Shown here one piece after another: positions 35,029-43,755 of a stretch of 64,000 nucleotides of DNA. This stretch comes from Chitinophaga filiformis. Its GTDB lineage: Bacteria > Bacteroidota > Bacteroidia > Chitinophagales > Chitinophagaceae. The DNA lies in contig NZ_CP095855.1 of NCBI RefSeq assembly GCF_023100805.1, positions 6,675,001 through 6,739,000 of the forward strand. Reading direction: 5' to 3'. How positions within the stretch are numbered: the stretch's first letter is position 1; the number at the start of each line of letters is the position of its first letter. The translations under genes were made by a program, and so were the position numbers. A model generated the notes under the pieces. The model searched no databases. It was not told the DNA's origin and saw only the letters and a program-made list of their open reading frames with translations.

Positions 35029-37377
35029 ATGCTCCTGCACTATTTAAAGATCACTTCCAGAAGTTTTGTAAAGAACAAACTTGCCGCTTTGATCAACATC
35101 TGCGGACTGGCCATAGGATTGACGGCCGGGGTGCTGATCATACTCCTCATCAAAAGTGAATTCGAACAGGACCGGTTCCATAAGAACATCGATCAGATAT
35201 ACATGCTGCTGACAAACTCCCGGCAGGAAGGCAATATCAGGACGGGAAGCTCAACACCTGCACAATTGACGGTTGCCATGCGTAACAGCATACCGGAAGT
35301 GAATTACGCGGCTCATTGCAGTTCCAATTCCCAACATTTACTGACCTATGGCGGAAAGAGCATTTATGAGGATGGCATATATGCGGAACCAGATCTGCTG
35401 AACATCATGCACTTTCCCGCTGTGCAGGGCAACCCCATTACCACTTTGGGAGACGCCGGGTCTATTGTACTGAGTGTATCGACCGCAAAAAAACTCTTCG
35501 GCAACGAAGATCCGATGGGTAAGATCATCCGGCACAATAACCAGCACGACCTGAAGGTTGGCGCCATTATGCAGGACCTGCCGGCAAACAGCTCCGTGAA
35601 CTTCCATGTGGCACTACCTTTCCGGATCTGGGAACAGGAGAATGCCGGCACATTCAGGAACTGGGAGGCCTATGTGCTGGCCACGTATGTAGAACTGAAA
35701 CCCGGTGCAGATCTCACCGCCGTCAATAAGAAGATAAATGCATTATTCCCTACCCCTCCCACCGATATCAATCTCGGAGTATTTGTCTATCCTTTTAAAG
35801 ACAGGTACCTCTATAGCAGTTTCAAAAATGGCAAGCCAAACGGCGGAAGGATAGAGATCGTATTGTTGTTTGCAGTCATCGGCATATGCATATTGCTGGT
35901 TGCCTGTATCAATTTTATGAACCTGTCCACCGCCCGTTCTGCTATGCGCTCACGCGAGGTAGGCGTCAGGAAAACGCTTGGGGCCACCAAAAAACAGGTC
36001 ATTGTGCAGTTCCTGGGCGAGGCTTTAATGATGACCACCCTCGCGTTGCTCATAGCCGTTGTACTGGCCGTATTATTATTGCCCAGCGTCAATTATTTTA
36101 CGGGAAAGAGCATTACCATCAGTGTATCTGACTGGCGACTTTGGCTGTCGATAACGGGTATGACCCTGCTCACCGGGCTGATCGCCGGCAGCTATCCTGC
36201 CTTCTTCATGAGCGCCTTTCAACCGGTGCGTGTATTGAAGGGAGTGATCGTGAACAAAAAAAGCAGCGGATTGCTACGCAAGGGGCTTGTTACTTTTCAG
36301 TTCATTATTTCCATTTTCCTGATCATCACCACCATTGTTATATACAGGCAGCAATCATACATACAGCAGCGCCCTATCGGCTATGAGCAAAGCAATCTTA
36401 TAGACATTCCTGCCAGGGGTGAGATGACCACAAAGCTGGGGGTCATGAAAAACGACCTCTTACAATTGCCCGGCATCGTGGCAGTATCCGGCGGCGCTGA
36501 CGACCTGGTCAGGTTTGGCGGTGCTACGGATGGCATTAACTGGCCCGGAAAAACGGCCGATCAGAATTTCTTTATCAATGTTTCTGATGTAGCGTATGAC
36601 TGGGTGAAAACCGCCGGATTGCAGCTGATTGAAGGAAGGGATTTTAACCCGGCTTTTGGCGCTGATTCCACCGGTTGTATACTCAATGCAGCTGCTGTAC
36701 GGAAAATGGGCCTTAAAGAGCCCATAGTGGGCACCAAACTGGGTAACAACACCATCGTGGGCGTAGTGGCAGATTTTTCCTTCAATGATGCCTTTAACGC
36801 CCCCCCGCCTTTGATCGTCTATCTGAATCACGGGCCTTTGAACCATTTGTTTGTCCGTCTCCGGAATGATGCTGACTGGCAGAAAAGGCTGGCACAGATA
36901 GAGCAGATCGTTAAAAAGCATAACCCGGATTATCCCTTTGAGTTCCACTTTACGAAAGATCTCTACCAGCGGCAATTCAAGGGTATCCGCTCCACCGGTC
37001 AGATGGTAAGCCTTACCGGTATGCTTGCCATCTTCATATCCTGTATGGGACTGTTCGGGCTCTCTGCTTTCCTGGCAGAACGGCGGAACAAGGAAATAGG
37101 CATCCGCAAGGTATTCGGCGCCAATGTTGCAAAGATCTGGCTGATGCTGTCGCAGGATTTCCTGAAGCCGGTACTGATCGCCTTTTTAATTGCAGCCCCG
37201 CTGGCGGGCTGGGCGATGTACCTGCTGCTTTCCTCCTTTGACTATCATATTAGTCTTTCCTGGTGGATGTTTGTACTGGCGGGAACGCTGGTGTTGCTGG
37301 TTGCGCTTTTCACCATCAGTTATCAGGGTATAAAAGCAGCATTGACCAATCCGATAGACAGCCTGCGGACGGAATAA
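35029..37377 (+). CDS. MacB/FtsX-type ABC transporter permease
   Basis: A 782-residue permease of the duplicated FtsX form common in Bacteroidota. Each half has a first span followed by a periplasmic MacB-type domain (first about residues 40-275, second about 440-660) and a three-span FtsX domain (about 280-420 and 675-780). Signatures: RSREVGVRKTLGATKKQV in the first FtsX domain, RRNKEIGIRKVFGANVAKIW in the second, and the closing KAALTNPIDSLRTE. The ATG at 35029 gives MLLHYLKITSRSF, the usual start; a TTG at 35014 is possible. No ATPase gene is adjacent. These proteins export small molecules, peptides or signals, or act in mechanotransmission; substrate unknown. A membrane protein gene follows 19 bp downstream. 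Confidence 0.93.
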   Translation: MLLHYLKITSRSFVKNKLAALINICGLAIGLTAGVLIILLIKSEFEQDRFHKNIDQIYMLLTNSRQEGNIRTGSSTPAQLTVAMRNSIPEVNYAAHCSSNSQHLLTYGGKSIYEDGIYAEPDLLNIMHFPAVQGNPITTLGDAGSIVLSVSTAKKLFGNEDPMGKIIRHNNQHDLKVGAIMQDLPANSSVNFHVALPFRIWEQENAGTFRNWEAYVLATYVELKPGADLTAVNKKINALFPTPPTDINLGVFVYPFKDRYLYSSFKNGKPNGGRIEIVLLFAVIGICILLVACINFMNLSTARSAMRSREVGVRKTLGATKKQVIVQFLGEALMMTTLALLIAVVLAVLLLPSVNYFTGKSITISVSDWRLWLSITGMTLLTGLIAGSYPAFFMSAFQPVRVLKGVIVNKKSSGLLRKGLVTFQFIISIFLIITTIVIYRQQSYIQQRPIGYEQSNLIDIPARGEMTTKLGVMKNDLLQLPGIVAVSGGADDLVRFGGATDGINWPGKTADQNFFINVSDVAYDWVKTAGLQLIEGRDFNPAFGADSTGCILNAAAVRKMGLKEPIVGTKLGNNTIVGVVADFSFNDAFNAPPPLIVYLNHGPLNHLFVRLRNDADWQKRLAQIEQIVKKHNPDYPFEFHFTKDLYQRQFKGIRSTGQMVSLTGMLAIFISCMGLFGLSAFLAERRNKEIGIRKVFGANVAKIWLMLSQDFLKPVLIAFLIAAPLAGWAMYLLLSSFDYHISLSWWMFVLAGTLVLLVALFTISYQGIKAALTNPIDSLRTE

Positions 37378-37396
37378 ATTTCTCTATCTTAGATAC

Positions 37397-38386
37397 ATGA
37401 TACAGGAAGAAGCCCCTCTTACCAATGAAGACATCCGGCTCCTCAAAACCGCAGGAAGGATCACAGGCATACGGTGGTTGCTGTTATTACTGTTCACCGC
37501 CATTACACTGGTCCTGACTTCCCTCCTGCTGATGGCTGCCTGCGGAAGGCATGCCACGCTTTATATTCCTGTATCAGCCGCCTGGGGGGTGTTTTTCGCC
37601 ATCTGCCTGTTTATGTGGCGGAGTGCCCTGAAGCAGCGCCGCCTCATCAGGTCGGGCCTGCATACGGGCAGAAAGCGCCTGCTCCGGATACGGATAAAGC
37701 TTCTTCACGCCTCACCCAGGGGCGAACTCCGGTATATCAGCACGACCAATGAGATCGTTGATGTAAAAGCCACCCTGCCTGATAAGAGCTTCTTTTACGA
37801 ACAAAGGGCCAGCTACCATCCGGCTATTGTCCGGAACATCAGTGGCCTGACCGGCCAGGAGGTAGTGCTGCACGTCAGCAAAGCAGGCAATATCCTGCTG
37901 AAAGCAGAATACCCGCGTACTTCCTTCAGGGAATCGACTGCCCGCATCTCCAGTGATGACCTGCAGCTGATGAAAGAGAAACAATCCACACTGGTGAAAC
38001 TATTCCTGACCGGCTGTACCGGCCTTGCCCTCATCTTGCTGCTGGGTGGCATTGCCAGGGGATATTATTCCAACCTGTACATTGTTATTGCCGTTATATA
38101 TGTCGTCTTCTTTTTACTGGCCAGCCCTGCCTATTACGTTTACAGCAGTTATACCCGGTCAGAGGGTAAGATCGTTGTTCGCGGTAAGGTTACGGAGATC
38201 ATCTCTACCATGCGGCCTGACCGGGGTACGGGCGATATCTATTACCGGGTGGGCGACAGGCTATACCTTGTCCGGCCTATCGAGAACCTGGACACCAAAG
38301 TACAGGCAGGCAACGAGGTAGAATTACATTTCATACGCAAAAGGAACGGACGCCCCGGCAGAATGCTGTACGATATAAAATGCTAA
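37397..38386 (+). CDS. Membrane protein of unknown function
   Basis: A 329-residue protein with two pairs of hydrophobic segments: about residues 26-48 and 55-76, and about 203-222 and 227-250. Between and after them lie soluble beta-rich parts (about 90-190 and 255-329) with similar features, such as ATLPDKSFFYEQRAS and VGDRLYLVRPIENLD, and an ending GRPGRMLYDIKC. The two halves may be a duplication of span-pair plus OB/SH3-like domain. I do not recognise the family. It follows the FtsX permease by 19 bp and is probably cotranscribed with it. Its stop codon lies inside a dyad that precedes the HxlR gene. Confidence 0.75.
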   Translation: MIQEEAPLTNEDIRLLKTAGRITGIRWLLLLLFTAITLVLTSLLLMAACGRHATLYIPVSAAWGVFFAICLFMWRSALKQRRLIRSGLHTGRKRLLRIRIKLLHASPRGELRYISTTNEIVDVKATLPDKSFFYEQRASYHPAIVRNISGLTGQEVVLHVSKAGNILLKAEYPRTSFRESTARISSDDLQLMKEKQSTLVKLFLTGCTGLALILLLGGIARGYYSNLYIVIAVIYVVFFLLASPAYYVYSSYTRSEGKIVVRGKVTEIISTMRPDRGTGDIYYRVGDRLYLVRPIENLDTKVQAGNEVELHFIRKRNGRPGRMLYDIKC

Positions 38387-38412
38387 GCACTAACAAAAAG
38401 TTAGTACCTTAG
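38383..38412 (+). promoter_or_regulatory. Dyad operator and -7 box before the HxlR-type regulator gene
   Basis: A nested inverted repeat: actaac-aaaaa-gttagt (38389-38405), flanked by ctaag (38383-38387) and cttag (38408-38412). It overlaps the stop codon of the upstream gene and a near-consensus -7 box taccttag (38405-38412). A repressor binding here would block the promoter. The HxlR protein encoded 21 bp downstream is the obvious candidate. Confidence 0.55.
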
Positions 38413-38432
38413 CAGGACTTAAATGTGAGTCA

Positions 38433-38822
38433 ATGGCTGAAACAGTTTCTAAAGTCAGGCTGGGTTCGAAGGAGTGCTCTGAGGCCCTGACAGCAGTGGG
38501 CGACGCCCTGTATGTGATAGGTGGAAAATGGAAACTACGGATCATCATTGCCCTCTCCGAGGGTTTCTGCAGGTTCAATGAGCTGCAGCGGCGGGTGACA
38601 GGCATTTCTGCCAGGGTATTGTCCAACGAACTGAAAGATCTTGAACTGAACGGTTTTGTGGTCCGCACAGTGCAGGCAACATCTCCGGTGATAGTAGAAT
38701 ACAAGCTGACAGACTACAGCGATACGCTTTCAGATGTGCTGGGCGCACTCCGTGCCTGGGGATCTATGCACCGTGCCACTATCAAAAGCAGGATGAAGGA
38801 AGCTACACAGGCAACATCTTAA
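38433..38822 (+). CDS. HxlR-family winged-helix transcriptional regulator
   Basis: A 129-residue regulator of the HxlR type. It has a cysteine at the start of the domain (GSKECSEALTAVGDALYVIGGKWKLRIIIAL) and the recognition segment FNELQRRVTGISARVLSNELKDLELNGFV, then a wing (VIVEYKLTDYSDTLSDVL). HxlR proteins commonly sense electrophiles or aldehydes through that cysteine. It is followed after 17 bp by an AraC-family gene, so the two regulators are likely one transcript. A dyad just upstream fits autoregulation. Confidence 0.95.
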   Translation: MAETVSKVRLGSKECSEALTAVGDALYVIGGKWKLRIIIALSEGFCRFNELQRRVTGISARVLSNELKDLELNGFVVRTVQATSPVIVEYKLTDYSDTLSDVLGALRAWGSMHRATIKSRMKEATQATS

Positions 38823-38839
38823 ACACTACACGCATCATC

Positions 38840-39634
38840 ATGTTGTTAACCGACGGAAAATATTATGGCAATACCGTTCGCCGGATTGAGCTGGAACATT
38901 TCAATCTGACGCTGACGGAATATGCCTCAGCTGCTACCCTTCCCAGGCATCATCATGAAAATCCCTATCTCAGCCTGTTGCTGGAAGGTAACTATATGGA
39001 AAAAGGCAGTAAGGGAGATACGATAATAACCGGCGGGCACTCCATCTTCAGGCCTGAGGATCATGAACATGCCAATATCTTCGATGAACATCCGGGCAGA
39101 TGTTTTAACCTGGAACTGAAAAATAACCTGGGCGGTATGTTGGACCGGGAGATGAAGGCGCAGCGGACAATGATCTTCAAACAATCTTTCCTCGACCTCT
39201 TCCTGTTGCATTACCGTTTCCTGAAAGGACATGCTGCCGATACCCTCGATATGCTGTCTTTAGAGATCGTTACCAACCTGTTTACCCACGACCAGCTTTC
39301 GAAATACGGACAGGCGGGATGGATCACCACCATTACAGACCGTATCAACGATATGCCCGACGATCAGCACCTGGTGGACGTACTTGCGGCGGAAGTGAAT
39401 ATTCATCCCATCTACCTGCTACGGAAGTTCAAGGAAAAAACAGGCCTGCGCCTGTCGGAATACATTACGCGGGTAAGGCTGGAAAAAGCAGCCAACAGCA
39501 TTGTGGCAGGCCGGGAGAACCTGACCGGCATTGGCTACAGCAGCGGGTTTTACGATCAAAGTCATTTCAGCCGCAGCTTCAAAAGTTACTTCGGCGTTTC
39601 CCCCCGCGATTTCAGCAAAATTGTGAAAGGTTAG
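38840..39634 (+). CDS. AraC-family transcriptional regulator with cupin-like sensor domain
   Basis: A 264-residue regulator. The N-terminal part (1-120) has the cupin-type His pattern ATLPRHHHENPYLSLLLEGNY and DHEHANIFDEHPG. The C-terminal AraC domain (about 165-262) has two helix-turn-helix units (LVDVLAAEVNIHPIYLLRKF and GIGYSSGFYDQSHFSRSF, closing with YFGVSPRDF). It is downstream of and close to the HxlR gene. The targets are unknown; the next gene, a secreted HExxH protein, is possible. Confidence 0.92.
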   Translation: MLLTDGKYYGNTVRRIELEHFNLTLTEYASAATLPRHHHENPYLSLLLEGNYMEKGSKGDTIITGGHSIFRPEDHEHANIFDEHPGRCFNLELKNNLGGMLDREMKAQRTMIFKQSFLDLFLLHYRFLKGHAADTLDMLSLEIVTNLFTHDQLSKYGQAGWITTITDRINDMPDDQHLVDVLAAEVNIHPIYLLRKFKEKTGLRLSEYITRVRLEKAANSIVAGRENLTGIGYSSGFYDQSHFSRSFKSYFGVSPRDFSKIVKG

Positions 39635-39697
39635 TTCTGTACAAGTTTGTTCCTTGTGGGAGTACTTACTTTGTTGCCAGGTAAGATCCCGTAAAAC

Positions 39698-41533
39698 ATG
39701 AAACGCATCATCACACTATTTTTAATCCTTTGCCTGGTACCCTTCCTTTCTCCGGCACAGCAAACAAACCTGTTGTGGGAAAAGGCAGCCCGGACACTCG
39801 TCAAGGCTGACCTGAACGGCTCGTCCGCCATTCTCCGGGATATACTGCGCGACCCGCACACCGGCGCCAATGACAGCGCCAAAGTATACCGCACACTGGC
39901 GCTGCGCGACTGGCAGTTCCAGCATGACTATGACCTTGCCAACAAACGCCTTGACAGCGCCCTCGCTGTTGCTGCAAGCGGGAATGCGGCTCTTGTGGCC
40001 CGCAGTAACATTGCTGCGGAAGCAGAACGCTATACTACCTCCCTCGGGGCTGCAGAAAAGGCCTTGGGCCTTGCCGCCACACCCACTGAACACAGAGATG
40101 CGGCCATCGCCTACGCCAACACCGTTTATCTTTCTTCGAAAAACAATCAACATCCTGACACGCTGCTGTTGAATAAAGCGGGCCAGCTGCTCATGGAAGC
40201 CCTGCAACAGATGCCAGGACTTCCGCAGGCAGCCAAACTGCTGGTGGGAACTGGTATCCTTAAAAAAGACGGCCGTCTGGTGCTGATTGGCTGGAATGCC
40301 TATTTTCATTTCCTATCAGCAGATAGCGCTTATCCGTACCTGCGGGAGAATGCCAGGACATTGTCCACGATACTGCCACACTGGAAAGGTAATACGCTTC
40401 CTGCTGCAGAAAAAGAACAGGTTGCCCGGGCGCTGGCGGGATCGGGCTTTTATGAACACGCAGCCTTACTGGCAGGGCCCTCCCAGCAAGACATTATTGT
40501 GTACGCCCGGTACCTGCAGGAACTGGGCAGCTTAGCAGGCAACTACTACCGTCAGTTAGCGCAGCATACATCCAACGACAGCCTCTTCGAGCAGCAGGTA
40601 ATGCAGCTGTGCGGAGGCGTACTGAAAGACCTGCACTTATCCGCAGGAAAAGATTCCCTCACGTATGAAAAGTTCCTGGAGATCATGCAGCCGCGATTCG
40701 GAACAATGGGCTTCTTCGGCGCCACATCCAGTTCCAGTGCCAGGGAAGTGTGCCTGGGACATATCGTCAACATCACCCGTAAAGAGGTATTGCAATACGG
40801 TTATAAGGCATCGCTTACATTCATTGAATTAGACCTGATGACATCCAATGGGTTCATCAGCTGGCTTTCGGGCAGAAGATCGGGGAACGGTGGCTGGTCG
40901 GTGAACGATACTATTTACAGGGTAAGGGAAGTGTATATGAAACAACCTGTTGAGGCATGGACACTGGTTAGCGACAGCACCGTACGCAGGGAGCAACTGG
41001 CCATCTTTGAAAAAGCTATTGCCGGTACATCCACAGATACCGCTACCCTGCTGAACGGCATCGATATACGCCTTCGGATCAACGCCATGGATAGCCTCTA
41101 TGCAACATTGTACAAGCAGGGATTACGTGGCAGCGACCTGCAGTTGCAGTTCATGAATACGCTTGAAAGAAAGGAGGAAGTGGCGTCTATTTTTGCCCAT
41201 GAAGGCAGGCATAGTATTGACCAGATCTATTTCGCAAAAGACTTTGAAAAAGCGCCTAACAGTGAACGGGAATACCGCGCCAAGCTGTCCGAGATCACCT
41301 GTGCTGATTTTCCCCTGTTCATATTCGGTAAACTGATCTCCAGCCCCAGCACTTCAGGCCACGGCATGGCTAACAGGAAGATCCTGGAAGAGGCCCTGGC
41401 ATGGATGGGTAAACATCAGGGGGACATCAGCGGCTATGATACCAGGATCCCTGCTATAAAACAATTGCATCTCCTTTCCGCCAGCCAGATACAAACATGT
41501 TTCCGTGAAGCAGACCCGTTGAGCAAACAGTAG
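39698..41533 (+). CDS. Secreted protein with HExxH motif, putative zinc peptidase
   Basis: A 611-residue exported protein with a signal peptide (cut near residue 21, LSPAQQ). The N-terminal half (about 25-330) is helical and repeat-like, similar to TPR arrays (SAKVYRTLALRDWQF, NKAGQLLMEALQQMPGLPQAAKLL). Near the C-terminus lies HEGRH (residues 501-505; codon for the first His at 41198), preceded by EVASIFA. Glutamates about 20 residues later (SEREYRAKLSEI) could be the third zinc ligand. This is the pattern of a gluzincin-like metallopeptidase, but I know no family with this exact layout, so activity is a prediction. The gene starts 63 bp after the AraC gene. Confidence 0.75.
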   Translation: MKRIITLFLILCLVPFLSPAQQTNLLWEKAARTLVKADLNGSSAILRDILRDPHTGANDSAKVYRTLALRDWQFQHDYDLANKRLDSALAVAASGNAALVARSNIAAEAERYTTSLGAAEKALGLAATPTEHRDAAIAYANTVYLSSKNNQHPDTLLLNKAGQLLMEALQQMPGLPQAAKLLVGTGILKKDGRLVLIGWNAYFHFLSADSAYPYLRENARTLSTILPHWKGNTLPAAEKEQVARALAGSGFYEHAALLAGPSQQDIIVYARYLQELGSLAGNYYRQLAQHTSNDSLFEQQVMQLCGGVLKDLHLSAGKDSLTYEKFLEIMQPRFGTMGFFGATSSSSAREVCLGHIVNITRKEVLQYGYKASLTFIELDLMTSNGFISWLSGRRSGNGGWSVNDTIYRVREVYMKQPVEAWTLVSDSTVRREQLAIFEKAIAGTSTDTATLLNGIDIRLRINAMDSLYATLYKQGLRGSDLQLQFMNTLERKEEVASIFAHEGRHSIDQIYFAKDFEKAPNSEREYRAKLSEITCADFPLFIFGKLISSPSTSGHGMANRKILEEALAWMGKHQGDISGYDTRIPAIKQLHLLSASQIQTCFREADPLSKQ

Positions 41534-41539
41534 TTCGTG

Positions 41540-41734
41540 CTACGCTGCTCTCAGGCTTTTTACCGGATCAGCTACAGCTGCTTTTACTGCATGGAAGCTT
41601 ACCGTTGTCAATGCAATAAAGGCTACAAGTAAAGCGGCTGTGGCAAACATGCACCAGGTGGGGCTAATACGGTATGGATAATTTTCCAGCCACCTGTTAC
41701 CGGTACGATATGCTATTGGCATGGCCTGCATCAA
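41540..41734 (-). pseudogene. C-terminal remnant of a MacB/FtsX-type permease
   Basis: A 64-codon minus-strand frame reads WLENYPYRISPTWCMFATAA, then ALLVAFIALTTVSF and KAAVADPVKSLRAA. This is the last span and the closing motif of the FtsX-type permeases, and it lines up with the end of the intact permease at 35029-37377 (KAALTNPIDSLRTE). Nothing upstream of it continues the frame: a hairpin and then another gene follow within 80 bp. So it is the leftover 3' end of a lost permease gene. Confidence 0.8.
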
Positions 41735-41754
41735 CGATATAATGCATAACTGAA

Positions 41755-41786
41755 GAAGGGAGCTCCAAACCTACAGAGCCCCCTTC
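41755..41786 (-). terminator. Hairpin downstream of the sugar dehydrogenase gene
   Basis: Interrupted stem gaaggg-a-gctc / gagc-cc-cttc about 25 bp after the stop at 41809. The minus strand continues with CTTCTTC rather than a clean T-run, so it is a weak terminator. Confidence 0.5.
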
Positions 41787-41808
41787 ATACTATGGGAAAA
41801 AAGCAATC

Positions 41809-43254
41809 TTAATAGTCGCCGTTACCATTATTGTTCCCTGTCATTCCATGACCATTCGTACTATTCTTACCGGGCACCAGTTTCCAGATCTGTCCTGTGT
41901 TGCCTGAAGGGCCCAACATACCTGAAACAGCTACATACAGTTCACCACTCCAATCCTGTCCGAAACCTTTGAGATAGTGCTTCAGATTGTCCGGATAATT
42001 CTTCAAGGTGAGCTCCTCAAAGTTCCATAAACCACCGTTGAGACCACGGGGAGTGGACATAAACAATTCTGCATCCGCCTTCCCTTCTGTACGGGCAAAA
42101 GTGCCGAAGATATATTTACCTGTCAGCCAGGGCAGATCTTTACCACGGTACACATTACCGCCTATGATAGTTACTGCGATCCCGCCTTTGGGGTTTTCCG
42201 CATTATTCAATTCAATAACAGGGTCAATGAGCTTGTTGCCGAAATTGTCCTGCACGGGGCATCCTCCGGGCAATTCCTTTTCATCGTCGGCTGCATTAAA
42301 GCAATGTGTGCCTTCCTTTACATTCCATCCGTAGTTGCCGCCTTTTGTTACCACATCGATCTCTTCGTACAAAGCCTGTCCGGCATCGCCTGCATATAGC
42401 CAGTGTGCACCGCCCATATCGAAAGAGAAGCGATAGGGATTGCGGAAACCGTAAGCCCATATTTCATCCTTGCCTGGCTTGCCCACAAAGGGATTATCCG
42501 CAGGGATAGCATAGGGGCTTCCTCCATTTACATCAATACGCAGGATATTGCCAAAGAGGTTAGCTTCGATGTCCTGTCCGTTGCCACCGGCATTTGTTTT
42601 ATACCAGTCGTCCACGTGGCCCGGCGCCACATCATCTGCGCCACCGCCATCGCCAATGGCAATGTAGAGATAGCCATCCCAGCCAAAGGCGATAGTTCCG
42701 CCATTATGGTTCATTTGCGGATCGTCCAGGTCCAGTATCACTTTTTCGGAACTCATATCGGCCATGTTAGGATTACCCGGGTCTACTTTAAATTCCGCAA
42801 TACGACTGAGATTGTTCCAGGTACCTCCACCATCAGGGCCACCTGAGCGCGGCGGCAATGTGTAGTAAATGTAGAACCTGCCGTTGTTCCTGTAATCGGG
42901 ATGGAACGCCAGTCCCAGCAATCCACGTTCATCGTAGCCGGGGTTTAATGGCACTATTTTACCGCTTACATCCAGAAAAGGTGAAGGCATTTTATTGCCA
43001 TTGGCATCAACGATCCAGATCTTCCCGATCTGGTCAATAATAAACAGCCGTTTACTGTCGTCCGGCGCTGTCACCACGCCCAGCGGAGAAACAAGATTGT
43101 CGGCAATAAGTTTTGAGTCCACGACTTTGGAAGGGTGATCATCATCTTTTTTACATCCCGTGGAAACAAGCATGGCAGTTAACAATGCTACTGTTAAAGG
43201 GCCGGCAATACGGCGCAGGAGCAGACAGTTGGCTCTTGTGGAATTGATCTTCAT
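41809..43254 (-). CDS. PQQ-dependent sugar dehydrogenase-type lipoprotein (GSDH domain)
   Basis: A 481-residue lipoprotein. The signal peptide ends in a lipobox (LVSTGC). The rest is a six-bladed beta-propeller of the glucose/sorbosone dehydrogenase family: RLFIIDQIGKIWIVD, GYDERGLLGLAFHPDY, NHNGGTIAFGWDGYLYIAIGDGG, EIWAYGFRNPYRFSFD and EEIDVVTKGGNYGWNVKEG. Members oxidise aldoses with PQQ, but many with this domain have unknown substrates. The C-terminal tail is a Gly/Asn-rich stretch. Two cysteines (HCF, GGCP) may form a disulfide. It stands alone on the minus strand. Confidence 0.92.
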   Translation of the reverse strand: MKINSTRANCLLLRRIAGPLTVALLTAMLVSTGCKKDDDHPSKVVDSKLIADNLVSPLGVVTAPDDSKRLFIIDQIGKIWIVDANGNKMPSPFLDVSGKIVPLNPGYDERGLLGLAFHPDYRNNGRFYIYYTLPPRSGGPDGGGTWNNLSRIAEFKVDPGNPNMADMSSEKVILDLDDPQMNHNGGTIAFGWDGYLYIAIGDGGGADDVAPGHVDDWYKTNAGGNGQDIEANLFGNILRIDVNGGSPYAIPADNPFVGKPGKDEIWAYGFRNPYRFSFDMGGAHWLYAGDAGQALYEEIDVVTKGGNYGWNVKEGTHCFNAADDEKELPGGCPVQDNFGNKLIDPVIELNNAENPKGGIAVTIIGGNVYRGKDLPWLTGKYIFGTFARTEGKADAELFMSTPRGLNGGLWNFEELTLKNYPDNLKHYLKGFGQDWSGELYVAVSGMLGPSGNTGQIWKLVPGKNSTNGHGMTGNNNGNGDY

Positions 43255-43334
43255 AATAATCGATTTTAGATTGGTTAATTAATCATCAATTGATCAAGAT
43301 CATAATAAGTAATAAGGAGTGCTAGATGGTTTTC

Positions 43335-43457
43335 TTTACCGGCAGGCAGTACAGCGCTCTATCGTGCTCATGGATATACATAGTTGGCAAAGAAAAAGAT
43401 ATGGCATCATGTATAAGTAATACGTCACTATTTATGAAATGGTTGCCTGCCGGTAAA
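43335..43457. repeat. Spaced inverted repeat, 14-bp perfect arms
   Basis: tttaccggcaggca (43335-43348) and its exact reverse complement (43444-43457) are separated by 95 bp. They lie in the 501-bp noncoding region between the dehydrogenase and the TonB receptor terminator. No open frame lies between the arms. It could be a miniature mobile-element remnant or a large folded RNA. Confidence 0.6.
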
Positions 43458-43702
43458 AATAAATATTATGCCTGTGGCCGCCAGCAAAGGGTTTCAGGGT
43501 AATACACACACCGTCATGTACAGATCGGGACATACCGGAAACAACAGTTAAGTGGCTTTACAAGGTCGATGTAACCGGAATAAACGATCTTCTGCATATT
43601 AAAAGGCTGTAGGCAGCACCTGGTAGCCAGATGAAAAGAGAAGAACTCAGAAAGACATAAAGAATAGCTTAGGTGATACCTGGGTCCCTCAGGTATCCGG
43701 AT

Positions 43703-43740
43703 AAAAAAAGCCCGTCCGCAGCTGGCGAACGGGCTTTTTT
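43703..43740. terminator. Bidirectional terminator of the TonB-dependent receptor gene
   Basis: A-tract, stem agcccgt / acgggct with a 13-nt loop, then a six-T tract. It can act on both strands. It lies 16 bp from the stop of the receptor gene at 43756. Confidence 0.9.
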
Positions 43741-43755
43741 GTCGTTATAAAATCA

